Assembly: GCF_003097615.1 (NCBI RefSeq)
Contig: NZ_QCZG01000036.1
Location: forward strand, 1-37,228
DNA: 37,228 nt
Source: Pueribacillus theae
GTDB lineage: Bacteria > Bacillota > Bacilli > Bacillales > UBA6769
Direction: 5' to 3'
The position numbers and the translations under genes were made by a program. A model generated the notes under the pieces. The model ran no database searches. It saw only the letters and a program-made list of their open reading frames with translations, and had not been told where the DNA came from. Positions 8,588 to 17,053 of this stretch are shown here, piece after piece. Positions within the stretch are counted from its first letter, which is position 1. Every line of letters begins with the position of its first letter.

Positions 8588-8905
8588 CTCTTAACCGTTT
8601 CGGTTTCTTCCATATAATGATAGATCCATCCATAATCACTATGCCATATTCCAATCAAGTCCATTTCACTTTTACAATGTGGACATTGAAAAGGATCTTC
8701 TTCGAAAACTTCAATCATTCGTTGTTTGTAGGATTTCTTCCTTTGCTTTCTTTCCAATAGAAAAGAAATTTGCTTCATCCGCATAAATGCATAAAGACTT
8801 AATACTTGATTTGCTCTACGATAAGATCTCCTACTATATAACCATAACGTCCAACCATTCGAAAATGCTTAGGAGGAATATGTTGTAGGATTTCATATCG
8901 GAACA
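8548..8905 (-). pseudogene. IS91-like (Y2-type) transposase remnant, C-terminal part
   Basis: Only the last quarter of a transposase survives. Translation gives LQHIPPKHFRMVGRYG, a one-base frameshift near 8835, then YSRRSYRRANQVLSLYAF, continuing into an open 78-codon stretch (8784-8548). That stretch contains CPHCKSEMDLIGIWHSDYGW. HIPPKHF..RYG..SRR followed by a CPxC zinc knuckle is typical of the C-terminal part of IS91-family transposases. The 5' part, including the catalytic Tyr region, is missing; homology fades at about 8905, where GC-rich DNA starts. The element is inactive. Confidence 0.65.
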
Positions 8906-9056
8906 CATTTGTGCGGCAATCGGGCAGAATTGTTTAATTTACCTTCCTCCGTTTTACTAAAGTTGTATTCGGTCGGGCCCAGACTGTGCACATGCAATCC
9001 ATGAGAAACCGGGCCTGCTATTCTTTGATAAAATATAGACAGAAAGGAGGTTGAAT

Positions 9057-9608
9057 ATGGGACGTTTAATCCTGCAGATGAATGTGACACTGGACGGTTG
9101 CTGTGACCATACGCAGGTGATTGCGGATGAGGAGCTCCACCAGTATTCGGTGGACATGATGGACCGGTCCGACGGTCTGCTTTTTGGACGCGAAATCTAT
9201 CAGTTGATGGAAAGTGCTTGGCCAGCCGTAGCTAGCAGCGGCGCCGGACCTCAATTCTTGGTCGACTTCGCACGCAAGCTCGATCGGAAACCCAAGTACG
9301 TTGTCTCGCGGACGCTAGATCAAGTGTCGTGGCAGAACTCTTTCTTATTGAAGGGGCCTGTTTCCGAGGAGGTGCCACAGCTTATGGCAGAAGGGAAGAG
9401 CTTACTCGTTAACGGCGGTCCCGGCCTCGGTTCCACCCTGGCACAACTTGGATTGGTGGATGAGTATCACCTCCTGGTACAGCCCATCGTTGCCGGACGT
9501 GGTCCCCAATTGTTGGGAGGAATTCGTGATCGACTGGATCTGAAGCTGACCGGGACCAAACCTTTCGGCTCTGGCGTCGTGCTGCTCCGCTACACGCCCG
9601 CTCGTTGA
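9057..9608 (+). CDS. Dihydrofolate reductase family protein (RibD C-terminal fold)
   Basis: 183-aa single-domain protein of the RibD_C/DHFR-like superfamily. It has the N-terminal strand GRLILQMNVTLDG, a central LLFGREIYQLME, the nucleotide-loop segment LLVNGGPGLGSTLAQLGLVDEYHLLVQPIVAGRGPQLL split over two strands, and a short C-terminus. It is probably an NAD(P)H-dependent reductase of unknown substrate. The ATG at 9057 has AGAAAGGAGG 6 nt upstream; a TTG at 9051 abuts that site and is rejected. Its base composition is clearly more GC-rich than the flanking genes, and it sits beside a transposase remnant, which indicates horizontal acquisition. Confidence 0.85.
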   Translation: MGRLILQMNVTLDGCCDHTQVIADEELHQYSVDMMDRSDGLLFGREIYQLMESAWPAVASSGAGPQFLVDFARKLDRKPKYVVSRTLDQVSWQNSFLLKGPVSEEVPQLMAEGKSLLVNGGPGLGSTLAQLGLVDEYHLLVQPIVAGRGPQLLGGIRDRLDLKLTGTKPFGSGVVLLRYTPAR

Positions 9609-9923
9609 CTGCTTGGCTGATCGCCGCCGCTTCGCGCTGCCGGCCGAATACATACGGAGCACAAGATGTAGCCGGCAAACATTTGTCGGCTGCTTCGTTT
9701 ATATCACGAGGAGCATCTCTGTTCCAACCTGGTAGGGTAGGATATAGTTAATGTGGCGACAGACAGATCTTTCCATCGCTGAGCCGCCTGTTGTGACAAG
9801 CTGCCTACGGTAGAGCAGAAGGTCAATAATTCTTTGTAATTTACAATTATACCCATTTGTAATGTACAGAAACTCATAATTTCCTAAACAAAGAAAAAAG
9901 CAAACAGTGGCATTTCTGTTTAC
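9609..9923. other. Non-coding spacer, partly GC-rich foreign DNA
   Basis: No convincing gene. A small hairpin at 9671-9690 (GCCGGCAAA with TTTGTCGGC) could terminate the reductase gene but has no T run. Composition changes from GC-rich to AT-rich at about 9820, which probably marks the right border of the acquired DNA. Two TTTGTAAT-type near-repeats lie at 9833-9846 and 9856-9869. Confidence 0.55.
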
Positions 9924-10688
9924 CTAGTGAAAATGTTTTTTAACCCGTTTTATAAATACAATCGAAAGTACTCCAAGAACAGCAATATATGCTTCTACCG
10001 CCCATATGCTAAGATGACCTGTTTGATAAAAAGCAACTGGGAAATCGATCGCCGCGTGAATCAAAACAGCGTAAATAACATATAAAAATTTCTTTTTAAC
10101 AACTGCAAGCAAAACAAACAAACTTAGAGCGATTTGTAAAAAGACAGCAAAGAATCGTTCCAAACAGCTTAGTAAATAATAGGCTGCGCCTTGGCTTATT
10201 ATCGATTCTTTCAAGGTTGACAGTTGATCGCTTGGAATTTGTCCGTTTAACATTGTTTCAAAGGTGCCGGCGTTAATCATAAAAGCAAAAATAAGGCTTT
10301 GCAGGCCCACCATAAGCATAATGACAACCGCTTCAATCCCTCCCCAGCCAATTCCAAACGAGATGCCGCTCTTGTAATCATGAAATTTTTTTAGAAGCCA
10401 AATGAATAAAAGAAAACGTCCAAACTCTTCAAAAACTCCTGCTGCCATTCCACCGTACAATCCTAATGCCCATGGGTAATCCTGGATATTCGGAAAATTC
10501 GTTAAGATAACAAGATGCAATGCCTTTTCCAATATTTGCGTAAATACGATGAACCCGATACTGCCGATAATTAACGGCCGAATAGAAATACCTGTTTTCT
10601 TCCTAAAAAACAAAATCAAGCCAGCAAACAATAAAAATGGAAATAAAACTGAAACAACCATAGAAGTAATTGTCGCACCGCTTATCAA
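9924..10688 (-). CDS. yhfC: YhfC family putative intramembrane protease
   Basis: 254-aa polytopic membrane protein with about seven hydrophobic segments, matching the YhfC family of glutamic-type (CPBP/PrsW-related) intramembrane proteases. Expected residues are visible: GVFEEFGRF (E87, E88, R91), a second-helix Glu in WGGIEAVV, and His in VLIHAAIDFP near residue 223. The TTG start at 10688 has GGTGG upstream. It stands alone between the foreign patch and the catabolic cluster; yhgE and yhfC lie near each other in B. subtilis too, so this is probably ancestral synteny interrupted at 8.4-9.9 kb. Substrate unknown. Confidence 0.85.
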   Translation of the reverse strand: MISGATITSMVVSVLFPFLLFAGLILFFRKKTGISIRPLIIGSIGFIVFTQILEKALHLVILTNFPNIQDYPWALGLYGGMAAGVFEEFGRFLLFIWLLKKFHDYKSGISFGIGWGGIEAVVIMLMVGLQSLIFAFMINAGTFETMLNGQIPSDQLSTLKESIISQGAAYYLLSCLERFFAVFLQIALSLFVLLAVVKKKFLYVIYAVLIHAAIDFPVAFYQTGHLSIWAVEAYIAVLGVLSIVFIKRVKKHFH

Positions 10689-10824
10689 ATCGATCCCACC
10701 GTTCCCTTCATTTATTTTCTGTCGTTAAAATCGCTGTAAATGTTCGTTTCCGCCTTGCACCTTCTGCATCATTAGATAGCTAGCCAGTAGACGCAGGCGC
10801 AAAGTTATGTATTATATTCTTTTA

Positions 10825-10870
10825 AAAAAGCCGAATGTTCATCACAAAAAATGAACATCGGCTTTAAAGT
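10825..10870. terminator. Bidirectional terminator at the end of the catabolic cluster
   Basis: AAAGCCGAATGTTCAT and ATGAACATCGGCTTT form a long stem with one mismatch. A-rich sequence precedes it, giving a T run on minus. It lies directly after the enoyl-CoA hydratase stop and ends the minus-strand cluster. Confidence 0.8.
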
Positions 10871-11653
10871 TTATTCACCTTTATAGTTTGGCTTCCGTTT
10901 TTCTTTGAAAGCTTGCAGTCCCTCTAGGCGATCTTTTGTCGGAATTGTCATTTCATAAGCGCTTTGCTCAATCGCCAGCCCTGTATGTAGGTCAACATCG
11001 TATCCTCGATCAATTGCAATCTTCGCCTGGGTGACAGCAATTGGCCCATTTTGAGCAATTTGATTCGCGATTTCAAACGCCTTTTCAATTAGTTTTTCTT
11101 GCGAAACAACATACTCCACTAAACCGATTTGTTCCGCTTCTCCGGCAGTGATTCGCCTTGCTGTATAAATTAGTTCTTTCGCGCGGCCTTTTCCTATCAA
11201 TCTTGGAAGGCGCTGGGTTCCGCCTGCACCGGGAATAATGCCAAGCGACGTTTCAGTAAGCCCGAATTTTGCGTTTGATGAAGCGACACGAAGATCACAT
11301 GCCAAAGCTAGTTCCGTCCCTCCACCGAATGCCCCTCCGTTTACAGCTGCAATGACAGGCTGCGGCAATGCTTCGATGTCGTCGATGTTTCCTCTGATGA
11401 GTGACAGAGCTTTACGCACTTGTACCGGATCCATCTCTGCTCGTTCTTTTAAATCTGCACCTGCACAAAATATTTTTTCACCCGAACCGGTGACAATAAC
11501 ACAGCGCACTGAACGATCAAATTTAATGTTGTGAATCGCGTCATGCAATTCATACAGCATCTGCATTGAGAACGCATTCGCCGCTTGAGGGCGGTTTAAT
11601 GTAATCGTCGCAATCCCGTTTTCACTTTTTTCAACTAGAATGGTCTTTTCCAA
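10871..11653 (-). CDS. Enoyl-CoA hydratase/isomerase
   Basis: 260-aa crotonase-fold protein that would hydrate a 2-enoyl-CoA (or methylglutaconyl-CoA) in the pathway encoded around it. The oxyanion-hole segment FCAGADLKE and GGAFGGGTELALACD are present, followed by the active-site region FGLTETSLGIIPGAGGTQRL, which has the Glu expected at the catalytic helix. Length is normal. The TTG start at 11653 has GGAG 8 nt upstream. It is the last gene of the cluster, 19 bp after HMG-CoA lyase. That pairing is also seen in leucine degradation (YngF/YngG), so methylglutaconyl-CoA hydratase is a fair alternative. Confidence 0.9.
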   Translation of the reverse strand: MEKTILVEKSENGIATITLNRPQAANAFSMQMLYELHDAIHNIKFDRSVRCVIVTGSGEKIFCAGADLKERAEMDPVQVRKALSLIRGNIDDIEALPQPVIAAVNGGAFGGGTELALACDLRVASSNAKFGLTETSLGIIPGAGGTQRLPRLIGKGRAKELIYTARRITAGEAEQIGLVEYVVSQEKLIEKAFEIANQIAQNGPIAVTQAKIAIDRGYDVDLHTGLAIEQSAYEMTIPTKDRLEGLQAFKEKRKPNYKGE

Positions 11654-11672
11654 TTTAATGACTCCTCTCTTT

Positions 11673-12572
11673 TTAGCAGTTTGAAAGTGTTTGTAATTGA
11701 TGGCTCGCCAATGGGCGTCCGATTTTTTCTTGAATAAAGAGCGCCGCTTCCATTAGTTTTTCACGATTAACACCCGAATGAATGCCCATCCCATCCAACA
11801 TATAAAGCAAGTCATCCGTTGCAAGGTTTCCAGAAGCCCCAGGTGCATAAGGGCATCCGCCAAGACCGCCTAATGAGCTGTCAAAAATGGTAATGCCCAT
11901 ATCAAGCGATACTAGGATATTTGCCATTGCTGTCCCTCTCGTATCATGAAAGTGCATGGCTAACTTCTCAGCCGGAAATCTTTTTAAGAGAACCTCCAGC
12001 ACTTCCTGAACTTGTTTTGGATTGGCGACACCGATCGTGTCTCCGAGCGACAATTCACCAATCCCCATTTCAAACAGATTCTCTGAAATCCGAATCACCG
12101 ATTCAACATCAACCGAACCTTCATATGGGCATCCGAAAACGGTAGAAATGTATCCGCGGACGGATTTATTTGCTGTCAATGCTTCGTCAACGACTTCTTT
12201 CAATACTGGAAATGTTTCATCAATTGTTTTATTAATATTGCTTTTGTTATGGGATTCCGTGGCTGACATGAAGATTGACACTTCATCAATATTTGCTTCT
12301 AGCGCCTTTTCCAGACCTCGTTTATTTGGAACTAGCGCCGCATAGGTTACCCCCTCCTGTCTCTCGATCCCTGTCGCAACTTCAAAGGCATCTGCAAGTG
12401 CAGGTATCCATTTTGGATTGACAAATGAAGAAATTTCAATATAATTCAGTCCTGTCTTGGACAGCTGGTTAATCCAGGCAATTTTGTCTCCAGAAGGGAT
12501 AACTTCTTTCTCATTTTGCAACCCGTCGCGCGGTCCCACTTCTTTGATTGTTACTTTTTTTGGCCATTCCAT
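11673..12572 (-). CDS. Hydroxymethylglutaryl-CoA lyase
   Basis: 299-aa TIM-barrel enzyme that cleaves 3-hydroxy-3-methylglutaryl-CoA to acetyl-CoA and acetoacetate. It has the N-terminal EVGPRDGLQNE (metal and substrate Arg/Asp), HFHDTRG (metal His pair) and the signature loop GLGGCPYAPGASGN with the catalytic Cys. Length is normal. ATG 12572 follows AGGAGG by 7 nt. Its presence suggests that a methyl-branched (isoprenoid-like or leucine-like) skeleton passes through the pathway. No biotin-dependent methylcrotonyl-CoA carboxylase is in the window, so this is not a complete leucine (liu) cluster. Confidence 0.92.
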   Translation of the reverse strand: MEWPKKVTIKEVGPRDGLQNEKEVIPSGDKIAWINQLSKTGLNYIEISSFVNPKWIPALADAFEVATGIERQEGVTYAALVPNKRGLEKALEANIDEVSIFMSATESHNKSNINKTIDETFPVLKEVVDEALTANKSVRGYISTVFGCPYEGSVDVESVIRISENLFEMGIGELSLGDTIGVANPKQVQEVLEVLLKRFPAEKLAMHFHDTRGTAMANILVSLDMGITIFDSSLGGLGGCPYAPGASGNLATDDLLYMLDGMGIHSGVNREKLMEAALFIQEKIGRPLASHQLQTLSNC

Positions 12573-12669
12573 AATCGGTCCTCCTAGTTAAAAAAAGATT
12601 AGTATTTTCTTAGTTCAGAAGCTCTATTAAACAATGTCTTGTATGTACAGCTAATAATCCACAACTCTA

Positions 12670-13899
12670 TTATTCCAATGCCCCTGATTTCTGCAGCTCT
12701 TCAATTTTCTCAGCGCTGTAGTTTAAAAAGCTGCTCAAAACATAATGATTATCTTGGCCGAATAAAGGGGCTGGACGGCTGACAATTGCCGGTTCGTTTG
12801 AAAGTGAATATCTTGAGCCTTCAACAATTGTCTCGTCGTGTATCGGGTGATCAATATGAAGAAAATGGTTTTGATAATTGAATTGCGGATCTTCGATTGA
12901 ATCCGCACTCATATCAACTTTATGTGCGGCGATTCCATTATGTTGCAATACCGTTTCCAACTCTTTCGCCCTTTTGTCTTTTACCCAGTTTTTAAGTTTG
13001 TTGTCTAGTAAATCTTGAACATTCATGCGATCCTCAGCTTTTAAGAACCTCTCGTCATCTGCCAGAGAATCACCTTCCATGATGGAAGCGAGCCTTTTCC
13101 ACTCCTCATCATTTCGAATCGCAATCGCTATAAATGCCTTTTCGCCATTCTCTTCTGGCAAGCATTCATATACACCATGAGGCGCCATTTGGAAATCGTG
13201 ATTTCCGATTCGCTCAACTACCCTGCCGTTCACAAAGTAATCGAGTACGCCTTGCGCAATAAATTGAATACTAGATTCCATTTGGGAAACGTCAATATGG
13301 CATCCTTGGTTTGTTCTTCTTTGAAAGTCCAATGCTGATAATAATGCAATTAATGAAAATCTCGGTCCAATAAAGTCAGTATAAGGGCCAAACGGACCTT
13401 TAGGTGGCTTATCCGGCCAACCGGCAATATTCATATACCCAGACAATGCTGACCCGATATTTCCAAATCCCGCAAACTTGGAATGCGGACCTGATTCTCC
13501 CATTAAACTTGTGCTTAGCATAATAAGGTTCGGATTCATTTCCACTAAATTTTCATAATCCATTCCCCATTTTGTCATGACTCCAGGAGAGAATGATTCA
13601 ATTAGCACATCTGCCCACTTTACTAAATCCAACAAGACTTCCTTTGCAAAGGGATTTGACATATCCAGCGTAACACCAAGCTTGCCAGCGTTTACATTCC
13701 CATATAAAAGCGAATTTTCGACACCTGGCGTACTGTCATGAAAAGGGCCCGTCAACCGTGCAGTATCTGGCTTGTTTTTCGTTTCAACCCGAATGACCGT
13801 TGCGCCATAATCGGCCAACACTCTGCCTATTGTAGGTCCAGCCACTACCCAAGATAAATCGACTACCTTTATATCTTGAAAAGGTCTTTCTGCAGGCAT
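12670..13899 (-). CDS. Class III (CaiB/BaiF) CoA-transferase, catalytic subunit
   Basis: 409-aa family III CoA-transferase, which moves CoA between two acids by way of an enzyme-bound aspartyl-CoA. The N-terminal VVDLSWVVAGPTIGRVLADYGA and the segment GPFGPYTDF are typical; D175 fits the catalytic Asp (Asp169 of formyl-CoA transferase). ATG 13899 directly follows the stop codon of the upstream CoA-transferase, with the SD AGGGGG in the end of that gene, so the two are tightly coupled. I infer that they form a heteromer in which this is the catalytic subunit. Substrate unknown; succinyl-CoA or acetyl-CoA is a common donor. Confidence 0.9.
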   Translation of the reverse strand: MPAERPFQDIKVVDLSWVVAGPTIGRVLADYGATVIRVETKNKPDTARLTGPFHDSTPGVENSLLYGNVNAGKLGVTLDMSNPFAKEVLLDLVKWADVLIESFSPGVMTKWGMDYENLVEMNPNLIMLSTSLMGESGPHSKFAGFGNIGSALSGYMNIAGWPDKPPKGPFGPYTDFIGPRFSLIALLSALDFQRRTNQGCHIDVSQMESSIQFIAQGVLDYFVNGRVVERIGNHDFQMAPHGVYECLPEENGEKAFIAIAIRNDEEWKRLASIMEGDSLADDERFLKAEDRMNVQDLLDNKLKNWVKDKRAKELETVLQHNGIAAHKVDMSADSIEDPQFNYQNHFLHIDHPIHDETIVEGSRYSLSNEPAIVSRPAPLFGQDNHYVLSSFLNYSAEKIEELQKSGALE

Positions 13900-15180
13900 T
13901 TAAATCACCCCCTGGTTCATTAATTCTTCAACTTCATCACTTTTTAATCCAATGATTTCACCGTAAACTTCGAAATTATGCTCTCCGAGTTTGGGTGCCA
14001 ACCGATTGAATTCAAATCCATCAACTGAAGTGCGGGCAAATCTCCCCGGCATTCTTAACTGGCGATCTTCAGACTGACAGTCAATCCAAAACCCTCTTGC
14101 ATTTAAGTGCTTATTTTCAGCCAAGTCTTTAAAACTTTGAACAGGGGCCATCGGCACTTTTTTTGTAACGGCGATTTCCATCAATTCATTTTTTGAGAAA
14201 TGTTTTAAAAATGACGCTATTTTCTCATAAATGTAATCAACCTCATCCCATCCAAGCTCCTTATTTCTTATAAGCTCTGGCACTTTTCTCCAATCGAGAT
14301 TTGTATATTTTTCTTCCAGAGCCTCCTCTTCAGCAAGCCATTTCATTAAGTTGTTCGTTAGTCTTCCCGAGGAAGGCCCCATCGAGAGATTCATCTCAAC
14401 ATATCCGTCCTTTACCTTCCACTTCGTTTGAGCCGTTTTACTTCCGCCGCCGTCTTTATCAAAGATTTTTTTATTGCTTGCAGCAGATAAAGAATAAATA
14501 CTGTTCTTTTCGTATTCAAAGTCTCCTACTGACGCAGACAATATTCTAGACAGTGTATTTTGTGCAACAGAGCGCTGGGCCGAGATATCGACATGCTGGC
14601 CTAAACCGCTTTTCAATCTTGAAAAGTGTGCAATTAAAGCGCCAACTGCGGCATCGGCAGCCGCATGCATATACGATTGTGGCAATGTCACTCTCACAGG
14701 CGGACGATCGTCTTGCAAGTTGGGATACAGCGCACCGCCCGCAGCCCATAGAATAAGATCGCTATCGGCGTAGTTGGCTTTTGGTCCATCGCTGCCAAAT
14801 GGTGTGATCGATACGTGGATAAGATGAGGATTTATTTGATGTAAATCCTCAAAAGAAAGCCCTCGCCTTGCCATGCTTCCCGGCTCTTCAGATTCAATGA
14901 GAAAATCTGCTTTTTCACAAAGTTTTTTAAACAAATCCAAGCCTTTCTTAGTATCAATATTACACGTTATCCCTCGCTTATTACAGGCATAGGCTTCCCA
15001 AAATAAAGATTTTCCTCTTTCGGCTCCATCATTAACAAATGGTCCTATATTTCTTGCGCTCGAACCTTGTATCGGTTCTAGTTGAATGACTTTCGCCCCT
15101 AAATCGGCAAGGATTTTTCCCGCCAGCAATCCTTTCTCGTTTGTCATATCCAAAATTAAATACGGACTTAAAAAACCCAT
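13900..15180 (-). CDS. Class III CoA-transferase-like subunit lacking the catalytic Asp
   Basis: 426-aa CaiB/BaiF-fold protein. The start is taken as ATG 15180 (MGFLSPYLILDM), 6 nt after AAGGGGG; the upstream ATG at 15201 has no ribosome site. The fold markers are present: GKILADLGAKVIQLEP, KLCEKADFLIES and RGLSFEDLHQINPHLI. At the position of the catalytic Asp the sequence reads TLPQSYMHAA, giving Tyr (about Y170) instead of Asp. With the Asp-bearing gene immediately downstream, this looks like the structural half of a two-gene transferase as in succinyl-CoA:benzylsuccinate CoA-transferase (BbsEF). The alignment was done by eye. Confidence 0.88.
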   Translation of the reverse strand: MGFLSPYLILDMTNEKGLLAGKILADLGAKVIQLEPIQGSSARNIGPFVNDGAERGKSLFWEAYACNKRGITCNIDTKKGLDLFKKLCEKADFLIESEEPGSMARRGLSFEDLHQINPHLIHVSITPFGSDGPKANYADSDLILWAAGGALYPNLQDDRPPVRVTLPQSYMHAAADAAVGALIAHFSRLKSGLGQHVDISAQRSVAQNTLSRILSASVGDFEYEKNSIYSLSAASNKKIFDKDGGGSKTAQTKWKVKDGYVEMNLSMGPSSGRLTNNLMKWLAEEEALEEKYTNLDWRKVPELIRNKELGWDEVDYIYEKIASFLKHFSKNELMEIAVTKKVPMAPVQSFKDLAENKHLNARGFWIDCQSEDRQLRMPGRFARTSVDGFEFNRLAPKLGEHNFEVYGEIIGLKSDEVEELMNQGVI

Positions 15181-15271
15181 TGGTTTCCCCCTTGTAGCCA
15201 TATGTATTCTGCGTTTAACTATTTCGAAAATAACAAAGAGTACAAAAACACTTTTCGTTATTCATCTAATG

Positions 15272-15312
15272 TAATAAAAGTGCTATACCCAACAAAGGAA
15301 TTGGGTATAGCA
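15272..15312 (-). terminator. Hairpin after the first acyl-CoA dehydrogenase
   Basis: GCTATACCCAA (15282-15292) pairs perfectly with TTGGGTATAGC (15301-15311). On the minus strand the stem is followed by ACTTTTATT. It lies between the dehydrogenase stop and the CoA-transferase genes, so it may be an attenuating terminator within the cluster. Confidence 0.6.
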
Positions 15313-15322
15313 GCAATTTCTA

Positions 15323-16567
15323 TTAATCAAAATCTTTGTCGCCTTTTAGCAATCGTCTTGCAATTGTACGGCGCTGAATTTCAGCCGTTCCATCAGGAAC
15401 ACGCATAGAACGAGCCCAACGCCAAACCTTTTCAAGTTTTGCTTCATTTGTTAGGCCAATTCCACCCATTACTTGCATGCAACGGTCTAGAACGCGGAAT
15501 GCCATTTCTGTTGTAAAAGCTTTGATCATTGAAATTTCTTTCAACGGAAGCGCTTTTTGGTTTTCCATTTTCCAAGCACAGTGCAACACCATGTTACGAG
15601 CGGCATAAATATCCATTGCACATTCGGCAAGATGCGCTTGAATCATTTGATGGTTTTCAATCGTTACACCAAATGTTTTACGCTGTTTCACATAATCTAG
15701 CGCAATGTCAAGCGCCCATTGTGCTGCGCCTACACAGTTTGCAGCCATAACAACACGGCCAATGTCTACCCCATGAAGAGCGGCGCCGAAGCCATTATTA
15801 ATTTCACCGATAACATATTTATCTGAGACACGGGCATTATCCAATGAAATGATTCCAATACGGCTTCCAATGCTTCCTAAATAAGGGATAACCGATGAGT
15901 TTGTGCATGTTTCACCATCGAATGGTACGAGAAATGCAGAAATGCCGCCTTTACGCTGAGCCACAAGTTCCGGATCCGTTACAGCGAAAATAATCGCATA
16001 GTCCGCATAAGGAGAGTTTGTAATCCATTGTTTTGCACCGTTGATTACCCACTCGTCTCCATCTCTCACCGCGCGGGTTTTCATAGCCCATACGTCAGAT
16101 CCAGCATCCGGCTCACTCAAACCAAAGCATAGAAGCGATTCACCGTCTCTTACTTTAGGCAAAATTTCTTCTCTGAGTTCCGGTGTCAAACCAAGCAATA
16201 CAGGGGTTAATCCACCTGTAAACAATCCTGGAGGGAAAATTTCATCAATAAATAAATTGTGGCCGTACTTTTTCATTAACGCTTCATGAATTAAAGCTAC
16301 CGCAACAGGGCCAAACTGGTCACCCATACCACCTAATTCAGGCATGCCAAACATTGTAAAAAATCCTGCTTCGGCAGATTTTTTACGCACTTGTTTCAAT
16401 GCGTCCTGAATTTCTTGCGTGTAATAGCCTCTTTCGTCATATAAATATCGTTCATTTTCCAATTCTTTTGCGAATTTTTTTTCTAAAGGCGCAATTTCCA
16501 CTTCAATAAATCGATCTAAGCTAGAAAGAATTTCTTTTACTTCTTCAGGCATTTTAAAGTCAATCAT
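15323..16567 (-). CDS. Acyl-CoA dehydrogenase (long N-terminal form)
   Basis: 414-aa FAD-dependent acyl-CoA dehydrogenase, oxidising an acyl-CoA to the 2-enoyl-CoA and passing electrons to ETF. The FAD/substrate motifs CFGLSEPDAGSD and QWITNSPYADY are present, followed by QRKTFGVTI and QVMGGIGLTNE. The C-terminal VPDGTAEIQRR contains the Glu expected as catalytic base in the MCAD-type position. ATG 16567 is preferred, with GGAAGGAG 8 nt upstream; a TTG at 16585 has no such site. It is separated from the next dehydrogenase by a decayed SDR gene. Specificity cannot be read from the sequence. Confidence 0.9.
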   Translation of the reverse strand: MIDFKMPEEVKEILSSLDRFIEVEIAPLEKKFAKELENERYLYDERGYYTQEIQDALKQVRKKSAEAGFFTMFGMPELGGMGDQFGPVAVALIHEALMKKYGHNLFIDEIFPPGLFTGGLTPVLLGLTPELREEILPKVRDGESLLCFGLSEPDAGSDVWAMKTRAVRDGDEWVINGAKQWITNSPYADYAIIFAVTDPELVAQRKGGISAFLVPFDGETCTNSSVIPYLGSIGSRIGIISLDNARVSDKYVIGEINNGFGAALHGVDIGRVVMAANCVGAAQWALDIALDYVKQRKTFGVTIENHQMIQAHLAECAMDIYAARNMVLHCAWKMENQKALPLKEISMIKAFTTEMAFRVLDRCMQVMGGIGLTNEAKLEKVWRWARSMRVPDGTAEIQRRTIARRLLKGDKDFD

Positions 16568-16665
16568 CTCGCGTTCTCCTTCCAAAAAACAATTAATTTA
16601 TTTCTTTTTTCTCTTGCCGATTATTTTTTTCGACTTTTTCCAGCCGTTCATTATATGTTTTGCGG

Positions 16666-16914
16666 TTAATCCATTGTCCGACCACTGATGTATTCAACTC
16701 GTGAAAACAGCATAAAACTTGCCGGATCAGCAATTTCATCCAATCGGCCCATACGATGAATTGGAACGATCATAGGCTTCTTTTGAAACAAACAGGTGAT
16801 CTTGTCCACCCGTATTTTCTATCGGACCAGGAGTCTATGGCGTTCACTCAAATACTGTAACGGTGCCCCCACTCCACAGCCGCCACACGTAATCAGATTA
16901 CGGCTTTCTCTCAT
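16666..16914 (-). pseudogene. Decayed short-chain dehydrogenase/reductase (SDR) gene
   Basis: Between the two dehydrogenases the minus strand preserves both ends of an SDR. The 5' part (ATG 16914) reads NLITCGGCGVGAPLQYLSER, a degraded Rossmann glycine motif (GGGSGIG type) followed by the usual helix. A stop follows, the middle is missing, and the 3' part (16776-16666) reads PIHRMGRLDEIADPASFML and then YISGRTMD before a stop. That is the classic C-terminal SDR block (P..R.G..EEIA...LFL...YI.G.T...D). About two-thirds of the gene is lost. It was probably the 3-hydroxyacyl-CoA dehydrogenase or a related reductase of this pathway. Confidence 0.7.
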
Positions 16915-17053
16915 CTCCCCACCCTTTCCATACTATTTTAATAAAACAATCCACACTATAAGATTACCACTTAATATAAAATAGGAAAAGTATCAATCGA
17001 TTGAAAACTGTGTTTGCCTTATGTTTAAAAAAGAGCGAGTTTATCAATATATT

